NCBI GenBank assembly: GCA_003952965.2
Contig: CM025850.1
Location: forward strand, 15,452,446-15,516,445
Source of the DNA: Morella rubra
Lineage: Eukaryota > Streptophyta > Magnoliopsida > Fagales > Myricaceae
DNA: 64,000 nucleotides
Reading direction: 5' to 3'
Part shown: positions 12,744 to 25,558 of the stretch, one piece after another
Position numbering within the stretch: position 1 is the stretch's first letter
Layout: every line of letters starts with the position of its first letter
Notes under the pieces: generated by a model
What the model saw: the letters and a program-made list of their open reading frames with translations, nothing else
Databases searched by the model: none
What the model was told of the DNA's origin: nothing
Translations under genes and position numbers: made by a program

Positions 12744-13178
12744 TCAACCATTCTGGAAGACCTCTACACAGGAAACCTTTACAGGTACCAACACATAAAG
12801 GAAAGGTTTCAAGATAATATTTAAAATCTTGAACCTCCGAAAACCCCTATGCCAACAAACCTCAGAAAGCACACTGGCTCTTACAAGTTGAACCGAGTCA
12901 GGTCCTAAACTAATCCTTAAAGCCTCAAGAGTTCTAGGTATTTCATGAAGGCCAACCCCCTTTGCAACACGTAACATGGAATCCATATAAATACCTCGGG
13001 GAAACCACATCATGGCTAATTGGCGAATCAATCCTCTGCCAGCCTCGGGCCCGACATCCCTCCTAAGGAAGAGATCCACTCCGTTACCAATCTCCGGCTC
13101 GGCACCACTCCAAAAGAAGAGGTCCATTCTTAGCCTATATTCAGTACTAGGGTTCCCAGTATGTTCTAAATCATCCAT
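12744..13178 (-). other. antisense open frame inside the Tat-lineage element
   Basis: A 144-codon frame opposite to pol lies between pol and the 3' LTR. Extra antisense frames in this position are known in several Tat-lineage families. I recognise no domain. Treated as part of the fossil. Confidence 0.5.
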
Positions 13179-16100
13179 GAAATTTTAGGTGGCAAGGTGG
13201 AAGTGGAGATAAGGAAGAGGAAAAGGTTCAAACTCTCACAAGGAAATAAACCATTATTGGAGATGATAAGGAAGAATGGGATTTTCCAATATTAGGATCT
13301 CCTTAAAAATCAGGGGGCTGTAAGCCACTTTCCTCTAGTGATGGTTCATATTCAGAAGCACGAAGAAGGCCCCTAACCCACCTTCATAGACTACATGACA
13401 AAAAACCTTAGACAGAAGGGAATCGTGTAGGTCCTGTATAGGGAAGGAAGTATTAGCCGGATTAGGAATTATAGGGTCATGGTTTGATAAATCCATGATG
13501 AAATAGAGGATAAGGTCGAGGCTAAAGAAAAACTTAGAATAAAAGGAGGAAGGTCTCGAACTTTATGTATAAAACCCTAGAAGTCTGCAAGTTGAGAAGA
13601 AAGCTTGCGTGGTAAGAATAACAAAGAAGCATTAAACGCTCTAAACGCTGACTGGGTATAGTGAGTCTCAGGAAGTACCCCACATCATTTCTAACAGTAG
13701 CATTGACAATATTGGGGTCAGATGATTTGCTAAAAATTCGAAAGGTCAAGAAGCGAAAGGTTAGGGATGAATGACACATCAGTTAAACCCAAGCTTGGCC
13801 AAAAGCGCGTCAGTTGATAAAAGATGACTCGAGCGATGTCGTTTTGAACAAGTAATTGTGATAATAAAAATGTACATATAAATGTATACACACCAGGTGA
13901 GAAAATTAAATTACTCTCTTATAGGTCAACTTATGGGAGTCCAACAGGATATCTTATAAGAAAACGAGAAGCTGAAACTGAGAAGACATTAACATAAACT
14001 ATTTACATCAGAAACATAGTCTAACATTACATTACGTGTTGATTATGAAGATAGAAAAAGTGACACAGTTCATAAAACCCCCAGCAAGTAGGACAAAATT
14101 GCTCTCAGATCTGAGAGGGATTGTCTTGATCCGCATCGTCAAAATCACTGATTTCTTCATCATCAATGAAGAAACCCAGGCTTCTATCAGCGTAGAATCA
14201 TTCAATCCTAAGAGGTGGATGAGGAACGATCTAAGGGTCATCCCAAGTTTCGTTCCAACCCGCACTAGGGTTGGGATGATAACAATCCCCCCGATTCGCA
14301 CAAGAGTCCTTGCGAATATGAGTATATTTTGAGAAAAAGGTCAGGGGCCCACTTATTATAATTCGTTTAAAAAATATCCAGAACTTTAAGCCTCATCCTT
14401 CGGAAGTTAGGAATAGAAAGAACTATTCTATGACTGTAAAGGGTAGGCATAAGGGGACAAATCTTCTCCCTCAAGCACACGAATTATACAAGCAGCTTAA
14501 GCCCCCCGGGAGATGGTAACCTCCCGGCTGAAAGCAGTCCATCGACAGTTTTTTGAAGGATAAATCAATAAACTCTCGAAACCCCTCAAGAACATAACTT
14601 CAGGGTTTCCACTTCTAAGGAAGCGCCAAAGGCCCCTCATAAAAATTTCATCTCTCTAATAGCGAGGGGGTAAGGCCCTAACAGGAACTTTTCTCAATAA
14701 TGAAGGATTGTAGATCCAATCCCTAAATTGGCTACAGGTTTGAGCTAATGCTAGTAAAGCAGCAGGATGAGATTTTAGTAAGAAAGAGAGAGAGGATCAT
14801 AGAAACCAGTTCAAAAGGTATAGTAATGAGTAAACAAGGAAGATCAGCACTATCCATGGTAATAAATAGATGAATCTCAAAAAAGAAGGCAAGTGGATGG
14901 ATAAAGTTCAAAAACAAGAAGGAAGGAGAAAAAAAGGATAGAGGTAGTAGAAAAATGAGTTAATTTATAAGTTCGTCTACGACGCTTGGGAACTTCGAAA
15001 TAACTTCAAGATTAGAGCAATTTATGAAAACTCAGCCTATTAATTAAAGTCCTTAGTGACATCATATTGCTCCAGGCTTTTTTTAGAGCTTCCATTCATG
15101 AGCCATGCGTTAAATGTCATATCAATATGAGAATTGTCAGACGTTACGTGTACCTCAGAAGTTAATAAACAGGATGAATGAAAACAAGGAGAAGGAAAAA
15201 GAAGAAAAGAATAGTAGCCATATCCAATTATGTCAGTACAAAGGTATGTACATGGAAGATCTCTTAAAAGGTCCACAGTGATGATCCCAAACAAGATCTC
15301 ATGTAAAAAAAAGGGAGGGGACTGAGAGTTAACCTATTTGGTATACCGAGCTCCCGCTTTCTTTACAATAACTCTGTACATGACCTATATATATATATAT
15401 ATAAGGGGAGAGAAAAGAAAGAAAAGAAGAGAAGAAGATAGATAGAAGAAATATTACACATTATATTAAATATTTAGAACCTAATGTTCACACGAGACAG
15501 AAAAAATTGTAATTTCTTACTGGCCCGGCAGGGCAAACAAAGGGCTACGTCACAGGTATCAGGCCTGGATGCCGGAAATAGGAACCATACAGCAAGGAAT
15601 GTAGGAGGAAGAGCTATGCAACCCTTTGTGTAGATTAGTAGTTTTCCTCCCTCTATGGGAACTAAATCAACCCAAACTTCATCGAATGCTCCAATATCTC
15701 CCATCCTTTCTCATTGCATGTTTTGGGGACCTAGTCTTTGCTTGAGAGCATCAAGTTTCTCCTATACCTCACTATCTACTTCATCACTGAGCATGTTTAG
15801 CATGCATTCAGTGTAGATAGCGCGAGGGCACTGTAGTTACTAGCCGGATGATCATCCTCTCTCCCGCCAGATAATTAGTCTCCAGCCCAAATGCTAACTC
15901 CACCCCTTCGAGATAAAGAACATCTAGATTCTCATACCTCTATAGAGTTGAAATGAAGTCCTAAACTGAGGGGCTACGATCCTCGTGAAAGGGAAGTTCT
16001 TCAAATTTAATACTCCGAAGCACTGGAGGTGACTTGGTTATTTCCCTGACTCTAGAACTCACCCTTACTAACTTAAAGTATCCCTTTGCACCGATATCCT

Positions 16101-16436
16101 GAACCACTTTGGAAAAAATATCGGTCAATAATTTAAAAGATCTAAAAGGGAAGGAAATACTCGAGGAGTTCTTTTCTTCTTTCGATAGATTCTTGAGCAA
16201 GACAGGGAGTTAAATTATCTAAACAATGAATAGTCGAAGGAGAAGTTTGATGATTCATGAAAAAGAAAGATGAATATTATTAAGTAAGGGAGAAATGAAG
16301 AACCCGCAAGGATACTTCATGAAAGAAAAGATGTTGTCATGATGGGAAATGTGCTAAGGAACCTAATTAAGCTCATAGCCTATGTCGTGATATCCTCCTG
16401 GCCTAGTTGGAATCGCCCAAAAGAATTAGGGGCTAC

Positions 16437-17084
16437 TGATGGAGGAGAAATTTCCCTTACAATAAAGGCCCAAAAAGCAAGCTCGCACAATAGAATGGGT
16501 CTAACTCGGCGATTGGAGGTTTATAAAGGAAACGAACATACATGCTTTATTGGGTAAATAAATCGACATCAGGAATTGTAATTATTTTCTGTTACTGTAA
16601 GGTGAACTGGTGGTAAAGAAGAGAGATAAAAGGTGTCGGTTCGGGTCATTCAAAGGAGACTAACTCTGACAATTTCAACCTTCATTAAATGCTGGATGAG
16701 ACAGGTAACGTCGAAGAAAGAATAATGGATAACCTAGGGAAATATTAAGGTCGAAGCCCAAGTGGAGCCCCAGCCTGGATGGCAACGAGAAAGATAAAGA
16801 GAGGAAGATAAGGAAAGAGAGGTACGCAGTTCTTTCTCTCTAACTCTCTCACTAAAGACAAAAACTGAGAAAAAGGAAAAAGAGATGACAATGACTACAA
16901 TGGCATCGGAGAAATCCCCCTACGGGGAGGACTCTGAGTTCTAGCATATTATTTTTCTTGCAGGAGGAACGAAGGAGATTCTGGACCTTTCAACCCGTCC
17001 CAAATACTGGACTTCAAGTCTAGATCCCTTGAGCTTTTGGCCCAATAAATTTTTGTGATAGACCGGTTGAAAATGGCTTCATCA
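16437..17084 (+). repeat. 3' LTR of the Tat-lineage element
   Basis: It begins TGATGGAGGAG just after a purine-rich stretch (AATTAGGGGC) that fits a polypurine tract, and ends ..TTCATCA. Length is 648 bp. It aligns with the 5' LTR, and most differences are transitions. Confidence 0.88.
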
Positions 17085-19811
17085 TATAGCATTAAAGTAC
17101 TTAGTTTTCTATATATTAATTTGGCATCAAGTTACATTTAGCAAGAATCAATACAAAAAAATATATATATGTTACATGTAACTTATCGACGCACATATAT
17201 GATCCTTGATTACTTATAGATGATGCGTACAAGACATCTAAAAGTAACCATAAAAAATATCTTAGTTTTTGTTTGGATGGGTCAAAATAATTTCTGTTGA
17301 TAATTTTTTTATTAGAAGTGGTGTAGATTTTATCTGGTTTGTGAAAAAATTTTGTAAAAAGAAAAATTTAGTAGGTCGATTATCCAAAAACAGTCTTAAT
17401 TTTGAAAAAAGTACAGTCAACCAAACTAGTAACTTAAAATTTTTGATCAACTACCCGTCACTAATTATCAATATATATATATTCTGTATAAAGTTGGATC
17501 CACTATTCGGCTTCATACAAGTACCTCAATGAACAATAGATTAAACAAAATCCGGACCATTGTCAACAAACCTAGCTGGCTAGCTAGCTACGAATCAATA
17601 TCTTCTGCATAAAGGTGAATGAAGAGACTTGTTCTATGGTGCCAGCGGCTGCTTGTGACCATTAATTCTCGTGTGACAGGGACCATTCACAGACTGGTAA
17701 AGGTGCACCGTAGCCCTGGGGAGCCACTGTTCAGCTTCAAACAAGGACCTCAGTGATATGCTGCATGTTGTGCTATTCTTTAATTAATTTTTTATCCCTT
17801 TGTTTCTTTTAATCCTAAACAAGAAATTAAACAAAATCTGCACCATCGTCATTCCCAACAACTTTTTTAATACTGAGAAGGGAGGGACATATGAATTATG
17901 ATCGACCAGATTGTTTTGCTCTGTTTTTTACTACATGTACGGCTTAGGGCAATCACTGATCAATCGCCTCAATTTTCTTGACAAAGAATATCAATATCGA
18001 TCTTATTTATAGCTGTTGGGAACAAAATCTAGTAGTTAGCTGAGCAACCACTTCATTTTGTATAGAAGATCTGCAGGCAAACTTAAAAGCAATAAACAGC
18101 TTCGGAAACATCAGGAGGCCTGCATATAATTTTTATGGTACCAAGAAAGAGGCCGAACTCGACTTCCACAGACCGATTTTTCTATTTTGGGTTGTTGACA
18201 CAGTCATGACTACGTATATTAATATTTTATAAATTTATGGGTTTAAAGAATTATATGCACGAAGTCCATCAGGATTCTACGTTTACGTGCAAAGACTATA
18301 AACTAGGTCTATTTTAATAGTAATCATACAAAGTTGGCTCTATTTTATTCAAGTACTGTTGCCGTTTTCAACTAAAACTGATTTTGTTTATCTCATCTGG
18401 AGGATGAAGCAGTTGTCGATGTGACACATTTTGTCCGTTTGTCGGCCTAACAAAACAGCGGGAATATTGCCTGGGTGTTCCGCTCTCATGCATTTTCCTT
18501 AGGTTACTCTTTTGAAATGTCAACTTTTTCTTTGATACTTTTCGCGCTTATCATGATCCTCTGGTTCTTGCACTCTCCCGTGTTCCTCTTATCTTTCTGT
18601 GTGAGTTCCTATATTTCTTGTCATTAATACATATTCTATTTGGCATATATAGCTATGTTAATGCAAATCAAACAGCACAATCTCTGAGTCAATCTCTATG
18701 TTAGCAGCTCCAGGATCTACGTTTAGTCTAATGCAAATCCAGTCCCTGTTTCCACCGAGAAACGTTCTAGGACTAAGAGCTCGTTAGTTATTAGAAAGCC
18801 CTTGCCACGTCAAGAGTCAGAAAACATAATGGTGGTCGATCAGTTTCTTATGGGAACTTTTTCCAATGACCCGCAGAATCGAGACCATGCTTACTGATAC
18901 GACGGTTCATGATTTGTCGAGCGTTTTGATAGTTATAATAACCTGTCTCTATATTTTGTCTGCAGATATATCTGATATACATAGAAGAAATTATCCTAAA
19001 TCAAACAAGTTAATTTTACATACTCGATCCACAGAGTTCTAATTAAGGTGTTAAAAATACTTATATGTCATTCTGAAAATCACAGATTTAGGTGATCTTA
19101 TGCAGTATATATCACATCCACTGATCAGGAGTTATCCGTGAATTTGGCATCGGAAAGTACCATCAATAATCTCAGCAACTTCGAATTGACGTAGAATAAA
19201 ATTTGTAAGATTCCAAACACCGCTTATTTCGTATTGAGACTTTTCATGAATTATAAGTTAGCTGCATTTGTTTCAGCATAAAATGAGGAAAATGAGAAAA
19301 TATCTACAGCTGAAAATATTTGTAGGGAAAACTAAACAAGTTTTAGTGTTTGGCTAATTTCTTGAAAATAAACATATAGTGTTTGGTTGTCACTGAAAAT
19401 TTAAAGAATATTTTGTAATAGTTTCAATTTGTCCCTTTTTGTTTTGTGAGCTTGTTTAGTTTGATATACCTTCTAGATTCAGAATAGCAACCATATTAGA
19501 GAGATATAGACAAATACTTCCTTTAATGGTCCATTTTAGTTATCAAAGACCCAATCTCGAGGGGGAAAAAAAAAAGGATGCCCAATCAAAAAAGTTGCCT
19601 CATTCTTACAATAAAATGAGTGTCTACCATAAAATCCCTAAAACTAGCTAGTTTCATAATGATAAATTAATATTCAACAGTTTGGTAGAGAGCGGTGCAT
19701 AGAGATAGATTTTTTGAATTTAAACTTAAAGATAGACTTTTGTTAGGATAATAGAGAAAAAATAGTAGATAGTGTAACATACTATAAAGTAGAGAAAAAA
19801 ATAGTCACTGG
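17085..19811. other. intergenic, no gene seen
   Basis: No supportable reading frame. A weak internal duplication links 17498-17570 with 17719-17860 (both run from a GGCTTCA/AGCTTCA block to an AAACAAAATC block). Around 19270-19400 are motifs typical of decayed MITEs (TTTGGTTG, AAAATATT), but ends are unclear. Confidence 0.5.
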
Positions 19812-19848
19812 AAAATAACTTACCTTTCTTCAAAGGGTAAGTTATTTT
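19812..19848. repeat. 16-bp-stem hairpin
   Basis: AAAATAACTTACC at 19812 pairs exactly with GGTAAGTTATTTT ending at 19848. The stem extends by three more pairs past a one-base bulge, with a CTTC loop. No T-run follows. It may be the centre or paired ends of a decayed MITE. Confidence 0.5.
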
Positions 19849-20159
19849 GAGCCTAAAAATTTTTCAAAAAGTCAAAATTTTTACCAACCAAACATCAAAA
19901 TCTCAAACTTTTTACACATATTCTAACACTTTTTTCACACCAACTGCAGTACTTTTTAATTAAAAAAATACATCAAATATTCTATATCCTTACTTTTTAA
20001 GAAATTCCAATGAAATTTATTTTCCAATAAAACATTCTTAAACTTATCACCAACTTTTTACAAATCCAAAAAAAAGTCAAACTTTTAAAATTTTCTCATA
20101 CAATCAACTCAAAATTCTTAAAATTTCCACTTTCCAAACATCATCTTAGATATGTTGAA

Positions 20160-20450
20160 AAGTTAGTTCAATCAGTTGTAAGTTTATTCTTCTGAGTGGA
20201 TTTGTGGTGGTGCGGATTGCTCAAAGTTGTTTTTCTTTTGAAGTATTTTTCCAAGGTTTTCCAATTCATGGACGAAATCTCTTCTCTCGTGTGATTGATG
20301 ATTTTCTATTTATGTATTTTGTTGATTGTGTTAGCGGTTATCCAGATCTAGATTTGATAATTTTTAAACGTGTTTAGAAATTGTCGTGTTTGATTTTAAA
20401 ATTTAGGTAAACACTTATTCATCCCCTCCTAGAGGTGTTAATCGGGTATA
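20160..20450 (+). mobile_element. possible Ty1/copia LTR remnant
   Basis: The segment near 20400-20440 reads AACACTTATTCATCCCCTCC then TAGAGGTGTT, a phrase typical of the 3' end of copia LTRs. The preceding 250 bp would be the rest of the LTR. No internal domain or second LTR is seen. A fossil call resting on one short phrase. Confidence 0.35.
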
Positions 20451-20459
20451 AACCGAGAT

Positions 20460-22740
20460 TTTCTCCTTCTTGGATTGGGTTTTGATTTTGCTGATGCTTA
20501 GGGATTGAACCTGTTAGGTACGTGTTTGGTTTGTTTCTTGGACTCTGTTTCATTTAGTAATGACATTTCACTTGCCTCTGAGAAGAAAAAAAAACTGTAA
20601 AACAGAAGTTAAGGTTTAACTATTCAATCTAGCTAAAAGTTGAATGCATTAGGTAAAGTATGATGGTAAGTATTCAAAAAATCAAGATAGATCGAATTTA
20701 GGATGATGGAAAGCAAATAATCTATAATTCACGAGGCGTAATTTTAAAAGTAACTTCGATGAAAACATGTTTTCTGAGTCATAAAGAGCTGTTTCCACGG
20801 AGACAGATTAGAAAAAGAGAAAGCATCTTGGACATGTGGATGAGAATACGGAGGTTTTGAAATGTCAATAAAAATGCCCTGGTACGAACGGGATGAGTTG
20901 GGAGTTTTCTTGGAAACCTTTGTGGGGAAAGAATATGGGGCCTCTGTGCTTCAAACTTGTTGGCACAAACTCAGTTCTTCCTGAAAGGTTGTTTTCCTTT
21001 ATTTTCTTTGGTGTGGATGGAGTAGAAGGATAATGAATATCCCTGGCATGTCGTTGACAACTAAACTACTCACTTCCATGACGGAACACAGGCACATGAG
21101 AAAATGCCAAAACGTTGAAATAAAATAACGTGGTGTAGCTGAGATTTGGCCCCCTAGATCTCTCTGAAGTCAGTTTAGAAGTTTGGAGCTACTGATTTGC
21201 ATGTCTGATTAGGGCTTAACCAATGAAACCTATGCTTTGGAATTTCGCGCCCTAGTTCAATATCGAAATCAAATCCACAAATAAATCATCTTGTCTGCCG
21301 CACAGTATGTTAGAATCTGAGAATAATACAGTTACTGGTTTCTCCTCCCATGAATGTCAGCAGAAGCATATGAGCCAGTATGCCCTAGCTAGTATCATTT
21401 ATTGAGAATTCTCTTTTACTGTGTAACACTGCATGGCTTCGTCACCCTAGAAGATGTCCTTATACGGCGCCTCTTCACAGAAGGCGGAAATAAATGCCAA
21501 ATCAACGCAGTAGCTCCAGCAAGGCTGATGCAATACTGTTAAGAGTTTTCATAATTCTCTCTTAGGTTTTCTTCTTTCCTCCTGGTTTCCGTTTGTTCAT
21601 GTGAGGGAACAGTACTGTTACTTTGACGCTTTGGTAGTTCGAGTTTTGTCATTGAGCGCATGCACTCGCTTCTAGCTATAGCCAGCCTCTTAAATGCGGG
21701 TGTATGGCTTTCCCTTTCAAATAGATGGCATTGCTCCAATGCACATATAATTCCACTCGGTGCACTTTTTGCTGGCCTTTCCCACGACAATCATTTCCAT
21801 CAAACCATCATCGGGCCCCCTGCATCAATTTCCTCCCCGCTATACTTCTGCAGAAGTATGAAAATAAGCACAGAACAATCCAAAAACCATTTAAGCTTTC
21901 AGAGAATTGTTCTTTTCAAATGGGACCCAGTTTGACATCAAGGAGGAGAGAGGAGAGACCCCCAGCTCTAGCAGTCGCTCCCCACACCCCCTTTGCTTCC
22001 AATCTTGCTGACAGGTCACGAAGGAAGTGTTTTATTTTTTCGACCATGTGGGTTATTTAGTATAAGTCTAATCCGTCGCCTTCTTGTTTGCTAGATTGAT
22101 GAGAGGAATTAATTAAAAAGATATTTAAAAGGGACATATGGAAGCAGAACTAACATATTGCATGTGCCTCTACTTCAAAATATTTTCTATTTTGGCCATC
22201 ACCTAAGTTGTTTTCTTCCCTCTCCCCCTTTTTTTGTTCATTTTATTATCTCTTCTTTTTTTCTTTTTTTTTTTGATTAAGTACACTTAGCAACATTTTT
22301 TTTTTTTTTTGGACACATTTCACCTATAAAATCTTGATTACTGTCAATTTGCACCTTCCATTCAATATGACCGTGAAACTAGACAAAATCATCGATCACG
22401 TACTAAATAAAACCTTTGATTCCTTAAAATATGTAGCACTATCAAAGTTCATTGTTTCTCTCTTTTGACACAAAAAGTAACCAAACCATCGTAGGCAGCA
22501 AAGAAAAATATTAGGAAAAAATAGAAAACGGAAAAGTAGAAAATGATTTCCTATTCCCATGCAACGTCACACTAGCAAAGGATTTAAAAGGTGAAAAGTC
22601 ATTTCATGTTGGGGCCTATTCCGTACGACAAATGACCCTACTTCTGGGCCGACTGTTCTTCGTGAACCCGCGTCGAAACGCCTCCACATGTGGTTGTGGT
22701 AGAATCCACGGGGTCGTGGATCTACGTCGGCCATTCAGGT
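20460..22740. other. intergenic, no gene seen
   Basis: Open frames of 80-110 codons near 21540-22060 lie in both orientations with no domain, signal or splice support. The sequence from 21900 to 22060 is somewhat GC-richer but not recognisable. Poly-T runs occur at 22240-22310. Confidence 0.5.
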
Positions 22741-22798
22741 AAACATTTGTAAATTACTTCTTTTTTTTTTTTGTAAGCAAAACATTTGTAAATTACTT
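22741..22798 (-). repeat. 19-bp direct repeats flanking an oligo(T) tract
   Basis: AAACATTTGTAAATTACTT is at 22741-22759 and 22780-22798, both perfect. Between them is CT(12)GTAAGCA, which on the minus strand is TGCTTAC followed by 12 A. Same design as the other poly(A) micro-insertions, in opposite orientation. Confidence 0.8.
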
Positions 22799-24580
22799 GG
22801 ACGGACAATTATTCATGGTGTGTCTGCTAAATCAGAGCAAGGTAAAAAGCCTCACAATGTTTATATGGCACAGATTAGCCATTATTAATGTTGCTTGTCC
22901 ACAGATTGCCTAAACTTGGTCGGTATTTAGTCAAACAATTTCTTTGCCCTTTTTCATGAACAAAATACCCCCTGTCGGAGTAGGACCTCAAGTACTAAAT
23001 TGGGAGAGTAATGGGTTGTGTTTTTTTTTTTTTTTTTTTTTTTAAAAATATTTTAGCCTTTTTTCTCCTTTTTTTCAAAGTGCAGTTAATAATAATTGTA
23101 TATCATATATGGGTCGACATGCTTTAAGGATGTTTCGCATGATTTTATAAACGTGTGGTAGTGCTAATATTTAGGACTAGCACATAAAGTAATGGATGAC
23201 TCCCTATATACTTTAGATCTGTGCCCCTTGGTTCATGTTCTGCACCTAACTTGAATCTTCAATAGTAAATTAGGGTTTATATTATAACAATTTTAGGATG
23301 ACCTCAAAGTTTGTATTTAAAGCTCATTTAGAGAGATGTAAACAGAATTGAACTTAACTATAAAAAGCTTGTAAGGGAAAAATAACTAAGTTATGCGCCT
23401 AATGTCATTTTAGGGTTCAAAGTATTAATTTTTATAAACGTACACTTGTGTCCAATAACTATCAAATTTGATCAATATTCACTAGAATTCGGTCTTCATC
23501 CTGAAGCATGTAGCTTATTTTTATTCAATTCAACGTAAGTGTTTATTAGCTGCTTACTCATATTAATGAAACTTGATAGTTAAAAGTTTCAACGAATGTA
23601 GTAATGTCTACATAATAAGATGTTGGTCTCATAGTCTAGAGATGTAAATTAATAATTCCTCAAACTTTAAAATCATTTGAAAATTTTGTTTTTTTTTTTC
23701 AATGTTTGGTTAATTGAAGTAGGCAATTATAGGGATCAACAATGAAAACAACAACTATTAATTAGAAATTTGCAAGAAAGTACAGCAACGTCTCCTATCC
23801 ATTCAATTGAAATTCCCTAAGGTCTTAATTGACTGCAGCATTAAGGGTTTATGTATTAATTTTTGTCTATTTCTGTCTTGTATGACTTATGCATTATATC
23901 CCTGTATAGGGGATAGGGTGAACTTAAATGCTAGTAAAAGCGAATTCCTCATAATCAAGAAACAAAAAAGAGGATTTTACAAATAACGAACACCAAAAGA
24001 TAATCACTTTGCTTGAAGTTTAAGATGCCCGTTAAATTACATCCCAAAGGATACAAACAGCCCAAAGAGTAATCATAATATAATGCAGGTTGTATTTAAA
24101 AAGCACGATATTCCTCCTCCACATGTTTTAAATAAATTACAATCAATTAAAAAACAAGTCAGATGTAAATCACGTGCAGCATGACTACTAGCGTGGTACT
24201 ACGATTGAGTAAGAATTTTGAAATGGAGAAACTTTTAGTCAAAATTTTGATTTACCAATATGCCCAAAATTTGATACAACGTGATTCAAATTTAGGATGC
24301 TGGAGTTTATTCCACGGCCCACAAATTTAATCAACAAATAAAAAAGCGTGATAATTTATAAATGCAAGTTTTATTTTCTCACTCTTTTAATTAACCTAAA
24401 TGCTACCAAAATCAGTATTAATTACCGATAAGTCGTTTTCTAGATTGTGACTGTTTCATAATCCACAGAATCTCTCCCTTCTCTTTCCCGAAACAGATTA
24501 CTCATTAAAGAGAGAAGATTTATCTGGGAAATGGAAAGATTCTGCATTATTACTTAGCCCAAAAACATACCATATTTGAG
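22799..24580. other. intergenic, no gene seen
   Basis: AT-rich DNA with a long T run (about 23020-23043) and no coding signal. Nothing further can be supported. Confidence 0.5.
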
Positions 24581-24633
24581 AACTCTCAGAGGGGTACCAA
24601 GAAAAAAAAAAAAAAAAACTCTCAGAGGGGTAC
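24581..24633 (+). repeat. 17-bp direct repeats flanking CAAG plus poly(A)
   Basis: AACTCTCAGAGGGGTAC occurs at 24581-24597 and 24617-24633, both perfect. The spacer is CAAG and 15 A, plus the first two A of the second repeat. The clearest of the five poly(A)-only insertions, about 340 bp upstream of the PINOID TATA box. Confidence 0.8.
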
Positions 24634-24722
24634 TTCTGGCCTTTCCAGCCGATATCTGTTTTTTTCCCAAACAGTGCAGTAAATTATGGAGCTTCCGAAG
24701 AAAATAAGAACGCAACTATCGC

Positions 24723-24885
24723 CACGTGAAAGACATCCGGATGAGGTTCACTGCACGTGCCGTAAGTTAACCCGCGTCATCCAAAAAGGCTACGTAGGCT
24801 CTCTCCTCTCCTCCTGGCCCCCCCCTACGAACAGGAAACAGAGACCTCTCGCAGGTGCCAAAACCCCTGTTTCTTACCTCACGTG
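24723..24885 (+). promoter_or_regulatory. three CACGTG boxes upstream of PINOID
   Basis: CACGTG cores lie at 24723-24728, 24754-24759 and 24880-24885. These are G-box/ABRE-type sites bound by bHLH (PIF) and bZIP factors in plants. Their clustering within 165 bp just upstream of a TATA-like box suggests light, hormone or stress input into the kinase gene. Binding is inferred, not shown. Confidence 0.55.
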
Positions 24886-24968
24886 TGAACCCCAATGCCC
24901 TGGGTTAAAAAGTTAAAAACTCAGTCCCCGATTAACCGCGGCCCTAATTACCTCCGTACACCCGCAGC

Positions 24969-24975
24969 ATAAATA
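24969..24975 (+). promoter_or_regulatory. TATA-like box of PINOID
   Basis: ATAAATA in the context GCATAAATACCCCC, followed about 80 bp later by a CT-rich leader (about 25050-25080). Transcription from near 25000 would give a 5' leader of about 550 bases with several short upstream frames. Confidence 0.55.
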
Positions 24976-25049
24976 CCCCCAACTACTTCCCCTCTTTTCC
25001 AATCCTCTTCGCTCTCTCCGAGTCCTACAGAACGGAGAAAGTCTAACCA

Positions 25050-25080
25050 TCTCTCTCTCTCTCCCTCTCTTTCTCTCTCC
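25050..25080 (+). repeat. CT-rich microsatellite in the PINOID leader
   Basis: Imperfect CT repeats (with CCC and TTT interruptions) lie between the TATA-like box and the coding region. This is a typical 5'-leader pyrimidine tract of plant genes. Confidence 0.7.
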
Positions 25081-25558
25081 TTTATTGGTGTCGAGTACGG
25101 ACTGGTTTTTTTAAAGTTCTGAAACCCTAATTTTCAGGTCCCGACCTCAAAAGGCTGCTACGTTTCAAAATGCGCATTGAAAGCAGGGTTCAGACCGCCC
25201 CGCCCCACCTCTTTTTATTGCCGTTCTAATTCAAGGATTCTACACGCTTTCTCACTCCCAAAACCACTTCTGAAGCTTTTGACTTCTTACAGGCTCCTTC
25301 GTGTTTTTCACTCGGCCTCACCTCTCCTCGCCGTTTTCAGGGCATCTGATTCCTAAACATATCAAATTCAATGCTTCGAACTTGTTCGAGGATTCTCTCG
25401 CGGTATTCTTCCTCTTTTTGGTTTCTGAACTAACATTCTCAGCGCAAAAACGGTGCCGGATTCCTGTTCGTTTTCCTTTTTTGACTAGTAGTTGGATTAG
25501 TTCCTTTCTCTTGTGTACAGAGAAAGAGTGACTGGGTTAGGCGGCTTGGGTGTCTAAG

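Larger units (their letters stand above)
7904..17084 (+). mobile_element. degraded Ty3/gypsy LTR retrotransposon, Tat lineage
   Basis: A fossil element of about 9.2 kb with two LTRs, a pol region on the plus strand, a tandem-repeat spacer, and a long region before the 3' LTR with an antisense open frame. No gag region is recognisable between the 5' LTR and the reverse transcriptase. The pol style is that of the Tat (Retand/Ogre-like) clade. By eye about 30 differences were counted over about 270 aligned LTR bases, so the insertion is likely several million years old. It is broken in many places (well over five) and cannot be active. Confidence 0.9.

Noticed and set aside
19850-20150. Possible large MITE with ACCAAACAT-type phrases
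   Set aside because: No paired ends or target duplication could be placed; left as unassigned AT-rich DNA.
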